Assembly: GCF_013133775.1 (NCBI RefSeq)
Contig: NZ_JABGBO010000001.1
Coordinates: 62,001 to 126,000, forward strand
Reading direction: 5' to 3'
DNA from: Pelistega europaea
GTDB lineage: Bacteria > Pseudomonadota > Gammaproteobacteria > Burkholderiales > Burkholderiaceae_B
DNA: 64,000 nt
The notes under the pieces are model-generated. The model searched no databases, had not been told where the DNA came from, and worked only from the letters and a program-made list of their open reading frames with translations. The position numbers and the translations under genes were made by a program. The stretch's first letter is position 1, and each line of letters opens with the position of its first letter. Positions 25,062 through 34,465 of the stretch are shown one piece after another.

Positions 25062-25331
25062 TCATTTTAAATACGATTTAATTACTTGCAAAATCACATC
25101 AGTATCTTGTTGTCGTTTTTCTAATTCTGGCTCGTTAATTAAATGGTCGGTAATATGCCCCTCTATAACGGCTCCCATCAGCCCATTAACAGCCCCTCGA
25201 ATAGCAGCAATTTGCTGTAAGACGGCGGCACAGTCACCCTCATTCATTAACTGTTTTTCTAAAGCAGCAACCTGCCCTTGAATACGTCTTACACGGGTTA
25301 AGAACTTTGATTTATCTTTGATGGTATGCAT
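25062..25331 (-). CDS. rcnR: Nickel/cobalt-responsive repressor RcnR
   Basis: An 89-residue CsoR/RcnR-family all-helical metal sensor. It can be aligned residue for residue with E. coli RcnR shifted by one: His2, Cys34, His59 and His63 correspond to the Ni/Co ligands His3, Cys35, His60 and His64. This separates it from copper-sensing CsoR and formaldehyde-sensing FrmR. Metal binding releases it from DNA. The efflux gene rcnA is divergent, and the gap between them holds two TACT/G-run operator sequences. AAGGAG precedes the start. Confidence 0.93.
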   Translation of the reverse strand: MHTIKDKSKFLTRVRRIQGQVAALEKQLMNEGDCAAVLQQIAAIRGAVNGLMGAVIEGHITDHLINEPELEKRQQDTDVILQVIKSYLK

Positions 25332-25373
25332 AGTTCAACTCCTTATAACGTATAAATATACCATATTTTTGTA

Positions 25374-25413
25374 TACTGGGGGGTTGTATATTTATACTAG
25401 GGGGGAGTATAAT
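25374..25413. promoter_or_regulatory. Two RcnR operator sites overlapping the rcnA promoter
   Basis: TACTGGGGGGTTGTA at 25374-25388 and TACTAGGGGGGAGTA at 25395-25409 closely follow the published RcnR recognition pattern TACT-G6-N-AGTA. A TATAAT -10 hexamer (25408-25413) overlaps the second site, with TTGTAT 18 bp upstream as -35. RcnR binding would block rcnA transcription until Ni or Co is in excess. Confidence 0.85.
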
Positions 25414-25444
25414 AAATTCACTAAAATTTTATAGTGAGAAAAGC

Positions 25445-26380
25445 ATGACAGAGTTCGCAACCCTTTTACAACAAGGTAATGCGTGGTTATTCATTCCTAG
25501 TGCTATTCTATTAGGTGCTTTGCATGGGTTAGAGCCAGGGCATTCCAAAACCATGATGGCGGCTTTTATTGTGGCGGTGAGAGGTACGCCTACTCAAGCG
25601 GCGTTGTTGGGCTTATCAGCGACAATCTCTCATACAGCAGTGGTATGGATTATCGCTATGGCAGGGTTGTATTTTGGACAGCATTGGAATGCCGAGACTT
25701 CAGAGCCTTATTTTCAACTTATTTCTGCGGTAATCATTATTGGGGTAGCAATTTGGATGTTATGGCGGACATGGTATGGACAGCATATAGGGTGTCACCA
25801 TCATGACCACGAACATCACCACCATCATGACCATGGACACCATTGCCCCCATGAGCACGGTCATACACCTTGTCATGGACATACGCATCATGAGCATTCA
25901 CACCATGATGGGCAAATAGCTGTACATCAAACAGAACATACTCATGAGATCGAACATCATCATACACATAATGATTTAAATTTATTAACTGAGGGTGAAT
26001 ATCAAGATGCACATGAGCGAGCACATGCAGAAGATATTCAACGTCGCTTTGCGGGTAGAGAGGTGACTACAGGTCAAATTGTGATGTTTGGTTTGACTGG
26101 AGGATTAATTCCTTGCCCTGCTTCTATTACTATTTTGCTTCTATGTTTACAACTACAAAAAATCACACTTGGCGCAACGCTTGTTTTATGTTTTAGTATT
26201 GGATTAGCCATCACACTTGTTGCATCGGGATTAGTGGCAGCATTTGGGATGCGGTATGCGGCAAAACGCTGGAAAGGTTTTGGGGAATTTACCCGCAAAG
26301 CCCCTTATTTTTCAGGTCTATTGATTTTAGCTATAGGACTTTATGTGGGGTATCATAGTCTTACTGTGATTATTCAATAG
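25445..26380 (+). CDS. rcnA: Nickel/cobalt efflux protein RcnA
   Basis: A 311-residue polytopic membrane protein of the NiCoT/RcnA family. ALHGLEPGHSKTMMA near the N-terminus is the signature metal-transport helix (HX4HXK-like). The central loop, about residues 115-180, is extremely His-rich with many HH, HDH and HEH clusters. The C-terminal half starts with GGLIPCPASI, a second conserved transport motif. It exports nickel and cobalt from the cytoplasm. It is divergent from rcnR, with operators in the shared 113-bp gap. The very long His loop is typical of RcnA. Confidence 0.95.
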   Translation: MTEFATLLQQGNAWLFIPSAILLGALHGLEPGHSKTMMAAFIVAVRGTPTQAALLGLSATISHTAVVWIIAMAGLYFGQHWNAETSEPYFQLISAVIIIGVAIWMLWRTWYGQHIGCHHHDHEHHHHHDHGHHCPHEHGHTPCHGHTHHEHSHHDGQIAVHQTEHTHEIEHHHTHNDLNLLTEGEYQDAHERAHAEDIQRRFAGREVTTGQIVMFGLTGGLIPCPASITILLLCLQLQKITLGATLVLCFSIGLAITLVASGLVAAFGMRYAAKRWKGFGEFTRKAPYFSGLLILAIGLYVGYHSLTVIIQ

Positions 26381-26391
26381 TACAGCTACAT

Positions 26392-26423
26392 TTAGACCGA
26401 TTTCTGCTAACTAATCGGTCTAA
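26392..26423. terminator. Perfect 11-bp hairpin after rcnA
   Basis: TTAGACCGATT/AATCGGTCTAA with a 10-base loop begins 12 bp after the rcnA stop. There is no long T-run directly behind it, but the position between convergent genes fits a transcript end. Confidence 0.55.
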
Positions 26424-26545
26424 GAAAGCATGGCTAGTTTTTGTAAAAAAAGACTTCTTGATTAGGCCCTTAATATGATTGAGTTTAGGTAAGCTTGGCG
26501 ATTCCCTGTCTTTTCCAGCCGCTACTCATCCCTCACTCCTAGTGA

Positions 26546-26959
26546 TTATTTTACTTCTTCAAGAAAAATAATTACTCCTTCGGTATAACTATAACCATAA
26601 CCAAAACCGTAGCTACCGCCTCCGCTAACTTTTTCGGTATCGCTTAAAAATCTGGGGGAGCTTGTAATTTTAGAGTCATCGTACTGATAGTTATATGCAC
26701 CAGAAATGACAGGAGTAATGCAGACGACCCTGTAGCCCTTTTCTAACCATTCGTTGACTGCTTTGTCAATATCCTCTGACAACCGTGCTCCGTCAACTTC
26801 AGTATCTGAATATCCTACGATTTCAGTGGAATAAGTGGTGGTGTAAACTTTTTTCTCATATCCTAACCAACTTTTTTTGGTCTCACCTGTATCCACTTTC
26901 TGAGAAACTTCTTTGAATATAGGTTTGAAATGGGCTTGTACAAAAATTGTCTTCATCAT
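26546..26959 (-). CDS. Hypothetical protein, 137 aa
   Basis: A 137-residue protein without signal peptide or clear membrane segment. It has a basic, aromatic first half (WLGYEKKVYTTTYSTEIVGY), a predicted alpha/beta middle (DIDKAVNEWLEKGYRVVCITPVISG) and a Gly/Tyr-rich stretch (GGGSYGFGYGYSYTEG) before a final strand. Two consecutive ATG codons start the frame. It is a lone minus-strand gene between rcnA and the liu cluster. I recognise no family; the alternating strands and Gly-Tyr repeat suggest a small beta-rich fold. Confidence 0.65.
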   Translation of the reverse strand: MMKTIFVQAHFKPIFKEVSQKVDTGETKKSWLGYEKKVYTTTYSTEIVGYSDTEVDGARLSEDIDKAVNEWLEKGYRVVCITPVISGAYNYQYDDSKITSSPRFLSDTEKVSGGGSYGFGYGYSYTEGVIIFLEEVK

Positions 26960-27072
26960 ACGAATTACCTATTAGCCATAATGTGTGCAGTAGAGTAATC
27001 AACACATTATCAGTCCATTGAAATGATGAAGCATTGTAGCATAGGGAGGGTAGATTCGTGATTTAGGGACGA

Positions 27073-27114
27073 AGAAAACAACCCTCCGCTCAAATGTTTT
27101 TGGAGGAGGGTTGT
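27073..27114 (-). terminator. Terminator of the liu operon
   Basis: A perfect 10-bp stem ACAACCCTCC/GGAGGGTTGT, read on the minus strand, is followed by TTTTCTTC. It lies about 20 bp after the liuD stop. Confidence 0.8.
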
Positions 27115-27133
27115 CGATATTCAAAGAGAAAGG

Positions 27134-29149
27134 TTATTCTCCCAACTTAATCAACTCTACACCATCAGTGACTTGATCTCCTACAGCATAGAAAATTTCC
27201 TCTACCCTACCATCTTTCGGAGAGGTAATAGTATGCTCCATCTTCATAGCTTCCATCACTAAAAGAGTTTGTCCTGCTTTGACAATATCACCAGCACTGA
27301 CTGCTAGCGAAATAATCTTGCCTGGCATAGGAGCTACTAAACTACCACCATGATCTTGTTCATCAGCTGAATGATGCAAATCATCAGGGAGTTGTAGATG
27401 GGTGACTTTACCTTGGTCAAATACATAAGCATTTTCACCAGTCAATACAACGGACATCATAGAATTTACACCATCTAGCGTGATATGCGTGATAAAACGT
27501 CCACCATCTATTTCTACTTTCCAGACAAAAGGTAGCGTTTGCTCGCCCAAAGTGAATGTCCAGTCGCCGCCTACTCGCTGTAGCAACACGGTTCGACACT
27601 CGTCACCATCTTGTAAGTGGATAGATTCATTGAATACAGAGGCAACACGCCAGGTATCGTTAAAATCCCATGGATCTGCAGCTTGTTGGTGAGTATGTTT
27701 TGTTGCAGATAGCTGCCCTCGTTGGGCTAATAATGCAGCGATTAGATGGGCTACGACAGTAGTAGTAGCGGGTTGAGCTTTTGGTAATAACTGCTCTGAA
27801 TTTTTCTCAATTAACCCAGTATCTAAATCTGCACTCGTAAAGGCCTTATTCGCAAATAAACGCCCCAAAAATGCCACATTAGTACTAACGCCAACGACTT
27901 GGGTTTCGGCAAGTGCTTGTTGCATACGGGCAATGGCTTGCTCACGGTCTTCACCCCACACAATAAGTTTAGCAATCATAGGGTCATAGAAAGGAGAGAT
28001 TGTATCCCCTTGTCTTACCCCTCCATCAACACGGATAGCACCACTACGCTCAAATTTCACATGTTCAGGTAAGCGGAAAAATTGTAATTGACCAATAGAG
28101 GGTAAAAAACCATTGTCAGGATTTTCTGCATAAATGCGTGATTCAATGGCATGCCCGTGAATGCGTAAATCTTCTTGACGAGCAGGTAGTGCTTCGCCTG
28201 CGGCTACACGTAGTTGCCACTCCACTAGGTCATAGCCAGTAATCATCTCAGTCACTGGGTGTTCTACCTGCAAGCGAGTGTTCATCTCCATGAAATAAAA
28301 GCGACCATCTGGCTCAGCAATAAACTCTACCGTCCCTGCACCAACATAACCAACGGCTTTAGCTGCAGCCACGGCAGCTTCTCCCATCTGTTGGCGACGC
28401 TCTGCTGTCATACCTGGTGCAGGTGCTTCCTCGATGACTTTTTGGTGACGACGCTGCACAGAACAATCGCGTTCAAATAGATATACTGCATTGCCATGAC
28501 TATCTGCAAATACTTGAATTTCAATATGACGAGGCTTACTCAAATAGCGCTCTACTAGTACTTTATCATCACCAAAACTATTAATTGCTTCACGTTTGCA
28601 AGAACTCAATGCCTCTTTAAAATCAGCTTCAGATGGGACAATACGCATACCTTTACCGCCACCACCTGCACTGGCTTTAATTAGAACTGGGTAGCCAATA
28701 CGATTAGCTTCTTGTTGCAGAAAATCTGGGTCTTGATTATCGCCATGATAGCCTGGTACGAGTGGCACACCAGCTTTTTCCATTAGAGCTTTGGCCGCAG
28801 ATTTACTACCCATGGCAGAGATAGATGATGCAGGGGGGCCAATAAAGACAATACCGTTGTCTGCACAAGCTTGAGCAAAGGCCTCATTCTCAGATAAGAA
28901 ACCATAACCAGGATGAATGGCTTGTGCACCTGTGCGTTTGGCAGCTTCCAGAATAATATCGGCACGTAAGTAGCTTTGGCGAGGTTCAGAACCACCGATA
29001 TAAACGGACTCATCACAAGCAGCAACATGAGCAGCATTTGCATCGGCATCAGAATAAACTGCCACAGTACGAATACCCATTTTGCGAGCAGTAGCAGCGA
29101 CACGGCAAGCAATCTCACCACGATTGGCAATAAGGATTTTGGTAAACAT
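27134..29149 (-). CDS. liuD: Methylcrotonyl-CoA carboxylase, biotin-carrying alpha subunit
   Basis: A 671-residue biotin-dependent carboxylase subunit. The N-terminal biotin carboxylase domain has KILIANRGEIACRV, the ATP-grasp glycine loop KASAGGGGKGMRIV and the catalytic ERDCSVQRRHQKV and EMNTRLQVEHPVTE segments. The C-terminal biotinyl domain has EAMKMEH, with Lys636 as biotin site. A BT-type linker domain lies between them. With LiuB it carboxylates 3-methylcrotonyl-CoA to 3-methylglutaconyl-CoA in leucine breakdown. It follows liuB by 15 bp and is the last gene of the operon. Acetyl- or propionyl-CoA carboxylase is excluded mainly by context. Confidence 0.94.
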   Translation of the reverse strand: MFTKILIANRGEIACRVAATARKMGIRTVAVYSDADANAAHVAACDESVYIGGSEPRQSYLRADIILEAAKRTGAQAIHPGYGFLSENEAFAQACADNGIVFIGPPASSISAMGSKSAAKALMEKAGVPLVPGYHGDNQDPDFLQQEANRIGYPVLIKASAGGGGKGMRIVPSEADFKEALSSCKREAINSFGDDKVLVERYLSKPRHIEIQVFADSHGNAVYLFERDCSVQRRHQKVIEEAPAPGMTAERRQQMGEAAVAAAKAVGYVGAGTVEFIAEPDGRFYFMEMNTRLQVEHPVTEMITGYDLVEWQLRVAAGEALPARQEDLRIHGHAIESRIYAENPDNGFLPSIGQLQFFRLPEHVKFERSGAIRVDGGVRQGDTISPFYDPMIAKLIVWGEDREQAIARMQQALAETQVVGVSTNVAFLGRLFANKAFTSADLDTGLIEKNSEQLLPKAQPATTTVVAHLIAALLAQRGQLSATKHTHQQAADPWDFNDTWRVASVFNESIHLQDGDECRTVLLQRVGGDWTFTLGEQTLPFVWKVEIDGGRFITHITLDGVNSMMSVVLTGENAYVFDQGKVTHLQLPDDLHHSADEQDHGGSLVAPMPGKIISLAVSAGDIVKAGQTLLVMEAMKMEHTITSPKDGRVEEIFYAVGDQVTDGVELIKLGE

Positions 29150-29164
29150 AATTCTGACCTCTCA

Positions 29165-30772
29165 TTAAATACGGAATACGCCAAACTTGGTGTCTTCAAT
29201 CGGAGCATTAAGTGCAGCAGATAAACTAAGCGCCAATACACGACGAGTGTCTGCAGGTTGAATAATGCCATCGTCCCATAGACGTGCAGAAGCGTAATAA
29301 GGATGACCTTCTACTTCATATTTGGCACGGATAGGGGCTTTAAATGCCTCTTCTTCCTCCGCCGACCATGTTTCACCTTTGGCTTCGTATTGATCGCGTT
29401 TAATGGTAGAAAGTACACTAGCTGCTTGCTCCCCACCCATTACAGAGATACGCGCATTAGGCCACATATAGAGCATCCGAGGACCAAAAGCACGACCACA
29501 CATACCATAGTTACCTGCACCAAATGAACCACCAATCAACACGGTAAATTTAGGCACAGAGGCAGTAGATACAGCTGTCACCATTTTGGCTCCATGACGT
29601 GCAATCCCCTCATTTTCATATTTGCGACCTACCATAAAGCCAGTAATATTTTGCAAGAACACCAGAGGGATTTTACGTTGGCAACATAACTCAATGAAAT
29701 GAGTGCCTTTTTGGGCGGCTTCAGAGAAGAGAATTCCATTGTTAGCGATAATACCCACTGGCATTCCATGAATGTGTGCAAAGCCAGTCACTAGTGTTGT
29801 ACCAAAACGCGCTTTAAACTCGTCAAATTCAGAGCCGTCAACAATACGAGCAATCACCTCACGTACATCAAAAGGTTTGCGAGTATCCACAGGGATAATA
29901 CCGTTAAGTTCTTCTGGATTATATAAAGGCTCACGTGAAGGAATGATATGCAGCGGATTGTTCTTTTTAAGGTTGAGACGTGCTACTGCTTGACGAGCAA
30001 GCTCTAAAGCGTGTAAATCATTATTGGCTAGATGATCCGCCACACCTGATAAACGAGTGTGCACATCACCACCGCCTAAGTCTTCTGCACTAACCACCTC
30101 GCCTGTTGCTGCTTTTACAAGAGGGGGACCACCTAAAAAAATTGTCCCTTGGTTCTTAACAATAATAGACTCATCACTCATCGCTGGTACATAAGCACCA
30201 CCTGCAGTACATGAACCCATCACTACTGCGATTTGAGCGATGCCCATAGCTGACATTTGCGCTTGATTAAAGAAAATGCGTCCGAAATGCTCACGATCAG
30301 GGAAAACTTCATCTTGGCGTGGTAAGTTAGCACCACCAGAGTCTACAAGATAAATACAAGGTAGGCGATTTTGCTGCGCAATTTCCTGTGCACGTAGATG
30401 CTTTTTCACTGTCATGGGGTAGTAGGTCCCCCCCTTCACAGTCGGATCATTACACACAATCATACACTCCACTCCCGATACACGACCGATACCCGTAATG
30501 ATACCTGCACCAGGCGCTTCATTATCGTACATATCATGAGCAGCTAATGGGGAAAGCTCTAGGAAAGCACTACCTGGGTCGAGCAGGCGCTCTACACGTT
30601 CGCGAGGCAATAACTTGCCACGAGCTGTGTGCTTGTCACGTGCAGCTTGACTGCCACCAAGCGCTGTTTTAAGGAGTTGTGCTTTAAGGTCATCGACCTG
30701 TGCTTGCATACTTGCTGCATTGTCCAAAAAGGCCTGCGAGCGAGTGTTAATTTTGGATTGAATGACTGGCAT
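29165..30772 (-). CDS. liuB: Methylcrotonyl-CoA carboxylase, carboxyltransferase beta subunit
   Basis: A 535-residue carboxyltransferase of the crotonase-like superfamily, the usual length for MCC beta. The N-terminal half contains [20 protein letters not shown] and the oxyanion region [17 protein letters not shown]. The C-terminal half contains [23 protein letters not shown] and the second oxyanion region [15 protein letters not shown], which is characteristic of MCC. It transfers CO2 from biotin to 3-methylcrotonyl-CoA. A 332-bp structured gap separates it from the upstream thiolase gene, while liuD follows closely. Confidence 0.95.
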   Translation of the reverse strand: MPVIQSKINTRSQAFLDNAASMQAQVDDLKAQLLKTALGGSQAARDKHTARGKLLPRERVERLLDPGSAFLELSPLAAHDMYDNEAPGAGIITGIGRVSGVECMIVCNDPTVKGGTYYPMTVKKHLRAQEIAQQNRLPCIYLVDSGGANLPRQDEVFPDREHFGRIFFNQAQMSAMGIAQIAVVMGSCTAGGAYVPAMSDESIIVKNQGTIFLGGPPLVKAATGEVVSAEDLGGGDVHTRLSGVADHLANNDLHALELARQAVARLNLKKNNPLHIIPSREPLYNPEELNGIIPVDTRKPFDVREVIARIVDGSEFDEFKARFGTTLVTGFAHIHGMPVGIIANNGILFSEAAQKGTHFIELCCQRKIPLVFLQNITGFMVGRKYENEGIARHGAKMVTAVSTASVPKFTVLIGGSFGAGNYGMCGRAFGPRMLYMWPNARISVMGGEQAASVLSTIKRDQYEAKGETWSAEEEEAFKAPIRAKYEVEGHPYYASARLWDDGIIQPADTRRVLALSLSAALNAPIEDTKFGVFRI

Positions 30773-30833
30773 AATAGTTCCGTTTTTATTCTAAAAAGCG
30801 AGGTTTTTTGTGAAACCTCAATCTCCAAAGTTA

Positions 30834-31005
30834 TAAACCCTATAGGTGTTTGTGGAATACCGTATCCGTATAGGTAGAGGGGCTATTCACTATCCACTTA
30901 CTGAATTGAGTAAGCTATTTAACATACACCGTATAGACGCAGGGATGTGACTCACTATCTACAGTTCTATCGGGTCTGTTTGACACCGTACCCATATAGG
31001 GTTTA
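30834..31005. repeat. Inverted-repeat-bounded intercistronic element in the liu operon
   Basis: TAAACCCTATA at 30834-30844 and its exact reverse complement TATAGGGTTTA at 30995-31005 bound 172 bp within the 332-bp gap between liuB and the thiolase gene. The gap also holds GAGGTTT/AAACCTC just upstream of liuB, an AACAGATA/TATCTGTT hairpin near 31015-31043, and an 11-bp hairpin GAGCTTGTTCA/TGAACAAGCTC at 31053-31089 right after the thiolase stop. Inside the 172 bp, ACCGTA recurs three times. No ORF is visible. It may be a miniature inverted-repeat element or a folded intercistronic RNA. Confidence 0.6.
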
Positions 31006-31104
31006 CTTAGTTACCAACAGATATACACCCATTTATTATCTGTTAGTTGAGAGAGCTTGTTCACAGAAATCTTTTAGTTGAACAAGCTCCTTTCACTAGT
31101 GTGG

Positions 31105-32286
31105 TTAGAGCATCTCTACTGCTAGGGCAACTGCCTCACCGCCACCAATACATAGGGTAGCGATACCTTTTTTGCCACTAGTTTTACGTAGCGCACCCAC
31201 TAAAGTAGTGAGAATACGAGCACCAGAAGCACCGATAGGATGCCCAAGAGCAGTCGCTCCACCGTGAATATTGACTTTAGCGTGATCAAGATCAAGCTCT
31301 TTCATCGCTGCCATAGTGACAACAGCAAAAGCTTCATTAATCTCAAATAAATCCACGTCTTGTTTAGACCAACCTGCTTTATCTAAGCACTTTTGAATCG
31401 CACCAACAGGAGCTGTTGTAAACCAGGCAGGCTCTTGTGAGTGTTGAGAGTGGGCAACGACACGAGCTAATGGTTTTACCCCAAGTTTTTCTGCAGTGGA
31501 GGCACGCATTAAGACTAATGCTGAAGCACCATCAGAGATAGAAGAGGCATTAGCTGCTGTCACAGTACCGTCTTTCTTAAATGCAGGACGAAGAGTAGGA
31601 ATCTTCTCTGGTTTGGCTTTAAGAGGAGATTCGTCTTTATCCACTACGGTATCACCATTACGACCAGAAATAGTCACAGGTACGATTTCCCACTCAAAGC
31701 TGCCATTAGCAATGGCCTCATTCGCTCGACGTAAAGATTCGATAGCATAAGCGTCTTGTTGCTCGCGTGTAAAGCCAAATTTATCGGCACATAATTCAGC
31801 AAATACACCCATAGCAGTACCCTTTTGGTAAGCATCCTCAAGACCGTCCAATGCCATATGGTCATACATCATTGAGTGTCCATAACGATAGCCTTGGCGA
31901 GCTTTGGGTAATAAATAAGGGGCGTTAGACATGCTTTCTTGACCGCCCGCTACAATGACATCGGCACTACCTGCCAATAGCATATCATGTGCTAGCATCA
32001 CTGCTTTTAGACCTGAGCCACATACTTTGTGAATGGTTAATGCCCCTACGCTTTGCGGTAGTCCAGCACCTAGTGTTGCTTGGCGTGCAGGTGCCTGACC
32101 TTGTCCTGCTTGTAGGACGTTACCCATAATAACGTCTTGAACATCTTCTCCTTTGATGCCAGCACGTTCAACAGCAGCTTTAATGGCAATAGCACCCAAC
32201 TCATGTGCTGCCAAACCAGATAAGCTGCCTAACATAGCTCCCATAGGAGTACGGACAGCAGAAACAATAACAACAGGATCTGACAT
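31105..32286 (-). CDS. Acetyl-CoA C-acetyltransferase (thiolase)
   Basis: A 393-residue class I thiolase. The acyl-accepting nucleophile is Cys89 in HKVCGSGLKAV. The catalytic His is in NIHGGATALGHPIGASG, and the second Cys in ATLCIGGGEAVA near the C-terminus. It reversibly condenses two acetyl-CoA to acetoacetyl-CoA. In the liu context it would cleave acetoacetyl-CoA arising from HMG-CoA lyase and CoA transfer, the last steps of leucine degradation. It lies between liuA and liuB on the same strand. It could also serve polyhydroxybutyrate or ketone-body metabolism, but no phb genes are visible. Confidence 0.93.
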   Translation of the reverse strand: MSDPVVIVSAVRTPMGAMLGSLSGLAAHELGAIAIKAAVERAGIKGEDVQDVIMGNVLQAGQGQAPARQATLGAGLPQSVGALTIHKVCGSGLKAVMLAHDMLLAGSADVIVAGGQESMSNAPYLLPKARQGYRYGHSMMYDHMALDGLEDAYQKGTAMGVFAELCADKFGFTREQQDAYAIESLRRANEAIANGSFEWEIVPVTISGRNGDTVVDKDESPLKAKPEKIPTLRPAFKKDGTVTAANASSISDGASALVLMRASTAEKLGVKPLARVVAHSQHSQEPAWFTTAPVGAIQKCLDKAGWSKQDVDLFEINEAFAVVTMAAMKELDLDHAKVNIHGGATALGHPIGASGARILTTLVGALRKTSGKKGIATLCIGGGEAVALAVEML

Positions 32287-32442
32287 AATAAATTTCCTTT
32301 AAAATGTTTACCTATCAGAGATAGGGTTAAGTTTTCTGTAATACCAGCATCAAGTATGAGTAACTATCAAGTCGTTGTGAAAGACTTCAATGCATCTACT
32401 ATGCTTTAAGTGATAACGATACATTAAGACAGGGTAGAGGTA

Positions 32443-33621
32443 TTACTTCGTTTCATTAAATAATTCACGACCAATCAGCATACGGCGAATCTCGCTAGTA
32501 CCAGCACCGATTTCATATAATTTTGCATCGCGCCAGAGGCGTCCCACAGGGAATTCATTGATATAGCCGTTACCGCCAAGAATCTGAATACCTTCTCCTG
32601 CCATCCAAGTTGCTTTTTCTGCACAATATAAAATCACTGCAGCGCAGTCTTTACGGACTGTACGAACATGGTCTGCACCTGCTCGGTCGAGATTCTTTCC
32701 TACGGTATAGCAGAATGCACGGCAGGCCTGCAATGCTGTGTACATATCAGCGATTTTGCCCTGAATAAGTTGGAATTCACCGATGGATTGGCCGAATTGT
32801 TTACGGTCATGAATATAAGGAACGACAACGTCCATCACGGCTTGCATAATCCCTAGAGGGCCACCAGATAATACGGCACGTTCATAATCCAAACCACTCA
32901 TTAAGACTTTGACCCCACCATTGAGCTCTCCCAGGATATTTTCTTCAGGCACTTCGCAATCTTGGAATACTAGCTCACCCGTATGGCTACCACGCATACC
33001 CATTTTGTCGAGTTTTTGCGCAATGGAGAATCCTTTGAACCCTTTTTCAATAATAAAAGCAGTGATGCCTTTAGAATGTGCTTCTGGTTCTGTTTTGGCA
33101 TAGACAACTAATGTATCCGCATCAGGGCCATTGGTAATCCACATTTTGCTACCGTTAAGAATGTATTTATCCCCTTTCTTTTCGGCACGTAATTTCATGC
33201 TAACGACATCAGAGCCTGCACCGGGTTCAGACATAGCCAAAGCACCAATATGCTCTCCAGAGACTAATTTGGGAAGGTATTTTTGTTTTTGTGCAGGAGT
33301 ACCATTACGGTGGATTTGATTGACACAAAGATTAGAGTGTGCGCCATAAGACAAACCGACAGAGGCACTAGCACGAGAAATCTCTTCCATGGCAATCATA
33401 TGTGCTAAGTAACCCAGATTGGTGCCGCCATATTCCTCTGAGACAGTTAAACCTAGTAAACCCATATCACCAAATTTACGCCATAAATCCATCGGGAATT
33501 GGTCAGAATGGTCAATCTCCTGGGCTCGAGGGGCAATTTCTGCTTGTGCAAATTGTTGAATAGCCTCGCGAAGCATATCTAAGTCTTCGCCTAACTCAAA
33601 ATTTAAACCAGGTAAATTCAT
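32443..33621 (-). CDS. liuA: Isovaleryl-CoA dehydrogenase
   Basis: A 392-residue acyl-CoA dehydrogenase with the three expected regions: an N-terminal helical domain, the middle beta domain with [16 protein letters not shown] and [12 protein letters not shown], and the C-terminal helical domain with [33 protein letters not shown] split around the FAD site. The catalytic base is Glu247 in [14 protein letters not shown], the position diagnostic for isovaleryl-CoA dehydrogenase as opposed to the later Glu of most family members. It oxidises isovaleryl-CoA to 3-methylcrotonyl-CoA. It is the first structural gene of the liu operon, behind a LiuR-type operator. Confidence 0.94.
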   Translation of the reverse strand: MNLPGLNFELGEDLDMLREAIQQFAQAEIAPRAQEIDHSDQFPMDLWRKFGDMGLLGLTVSEEYGGTNLGYLAHMIAMEEISRASASVGLSYGAHSNLCVNQIHRNGTPAQKQKYLPKLVSGEHIGALAMSEPGAGSDVVSMKLRAEKKGDKYILNGSKMWITNGPDADTLVVYAKTEPEAHSKGITAFIIEKGFKGFSIAQKLDKMGMRGSHTGELVFQDCEVPEENILGELNGGVKVLMSGLDYERAVLSGGPLGIMQAVMDVVVPYIHDRKQFGQSIGEFQLIQGKIADMYTALQACRAFCYTVGKNLDRAGADHVRTVRKDCAAVILYCAEKATWMAGEGIQILGGNGYINEFPVGRLWRDAKLYEIGAGTSEIRRMLIGRELFNETK

Positions 33622-33699
33622 GTTATCTCCTTTGTGTGGACAGAAGACTCTGTACCAAGTGTGTTATGTGAGGGTGAAAATCAATGATGCCATTTCACC

Positions 33700-33747
33700 A
33701 TACTATATTGACACTTATTTTACTTCGATGTTGACGTTAACGTAAAC
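33700..33747 (-). promoter_or_regulatory. LiuR-type operator/promoter of liuA
   Basis: The near-palindrome TTGACGTTAACGTAAAC is at 33731-33747. Read on the minus strand it supplies TTTACG as -35, followed 18 bp later by TAAAAT as -10 toward liuA. The over-long spacer and embedded palindrome are typical of MerR-family promoters. Similar sequences precede the divergent metallo-hydrolase gene. Confidence 0.75.
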
Positions 33748-33869
33748 ATGGGGTTTACCAGTAGAAAACGAAACGAGCAGCAGTGTAAAAGTGGTTAAAC
33801 CAAGAATAAGTTTGTCTCTGAGGGAAAATAATGTTTATATAGGACAAAGATTGCTTAGGCTCTTTTCAG

Positions 33870-34265
33870 CTATTTGGTTTTCTCTTGAGGCAATTCCTGT
33901 AATAGCATTAGGCACTGCTTTTCTTGATATTCAATCTCAACTAATGTCTTTTCCAGATCCTCTTTTTGTTGAACAAGTTGTTTTTTGTGCTTTTGCAGGG
34001 CATCGAGGTAATTGCGCAACTGTGATGTAGTACCGCCAGGACCATCATACATATCAATTAGAGAACGGATTTCACTAAGATGGAATCCTAGACGCTTGCC
34101 ACGTAAAGCCAGCTTTAAACGAGTGCGATCACGGTGTGTATAAATACGCCTTTGCCCCTCACGAATAGGCGATAGAATTTGATGGTTTTCGTAAAAACGC
34201 AATGTGCGAGGAGTGACTTCAAACTCCTTTGCTAGTTCTGAAATGGTCCAAGTTCTCTGATTCAT
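33870..34265 (-). CDS. liuR: MerR-family regulator of leucine degradation
   Basis: A 131-residue MerR-type protein. The N-terminal winged helix is WTISELAKEFEVTPRTLRFYENHQI, the wing RRIYTHRDRTRLKLALRGKRLGF, and the long dimerisation helix follows (LRNYLDALQKHKKQLVQQKEDLEKTL). It has no conserved effector Cys pattern of metal sensors, in line with LiuR sensing a CoA ester or other branched-chain metabolite. It lies directly upstream of liuA on the same strand. Three TTGACG-type operators flank it on both sides, so it likely controls the liu genes and the divergent MBL gene. Confidence 0.9.
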   Translation of the reverse strand: MNQRTWTISELAKEFEVTPRTLRFYENHQILSPIREGQRRIYTHRDRTRLKLALRGKRLGFHLSEIRSLIDMYDGPGGTTSQLRNYLDALQKHKKQLVQQKEDLEKTLVEIEYQEKQCLMLLQELPQEKTK

Positions 34266-34337
34266 AGTGTAAATAATAGTTGATGCAGTTCAGTGGATAT
34301 AGGGTTTATTCTCAATTTAAATCGCCGTAAATTTTTC

Positions 34338-34397
34338 TTGACGCTTACGAAAAGTTTATATTATATTGACCACTAATGACTTGACGTATACGTAAAG
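34338..34397 (+). promoter_or_regulatory. Two LiuR-type operators upstream of the MBL gene and liuR
   Basis: TTGACGCTTACGAAAAG at 34338-34354 and TTGACGTATACGTAAAG at 34381-34397 share TTGACG-N4-ACG with the liuA operator and lie 43 bp apart. The first is followed 18 bp later by TATATT as a -10. They lie between divergent liuR and the metallo-hydrolase gene and may regulate both. Confidence 0.72.
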
Positions 34398-34465
34398 TCT
34401 GTATTATTTTGAAAGATAAGTCAAGTGTGAGTTTCCCTGATACCGCACACTAAAGGAGTGAGACC

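Noticed and set aside
25737-26024. His/Asp-rich minus-strand ORF within rcnA
   Set aside because: It is the antisense image of the His-rich loop of RcnA; CAT/GTG codons read as His and Met/Val in both directions.
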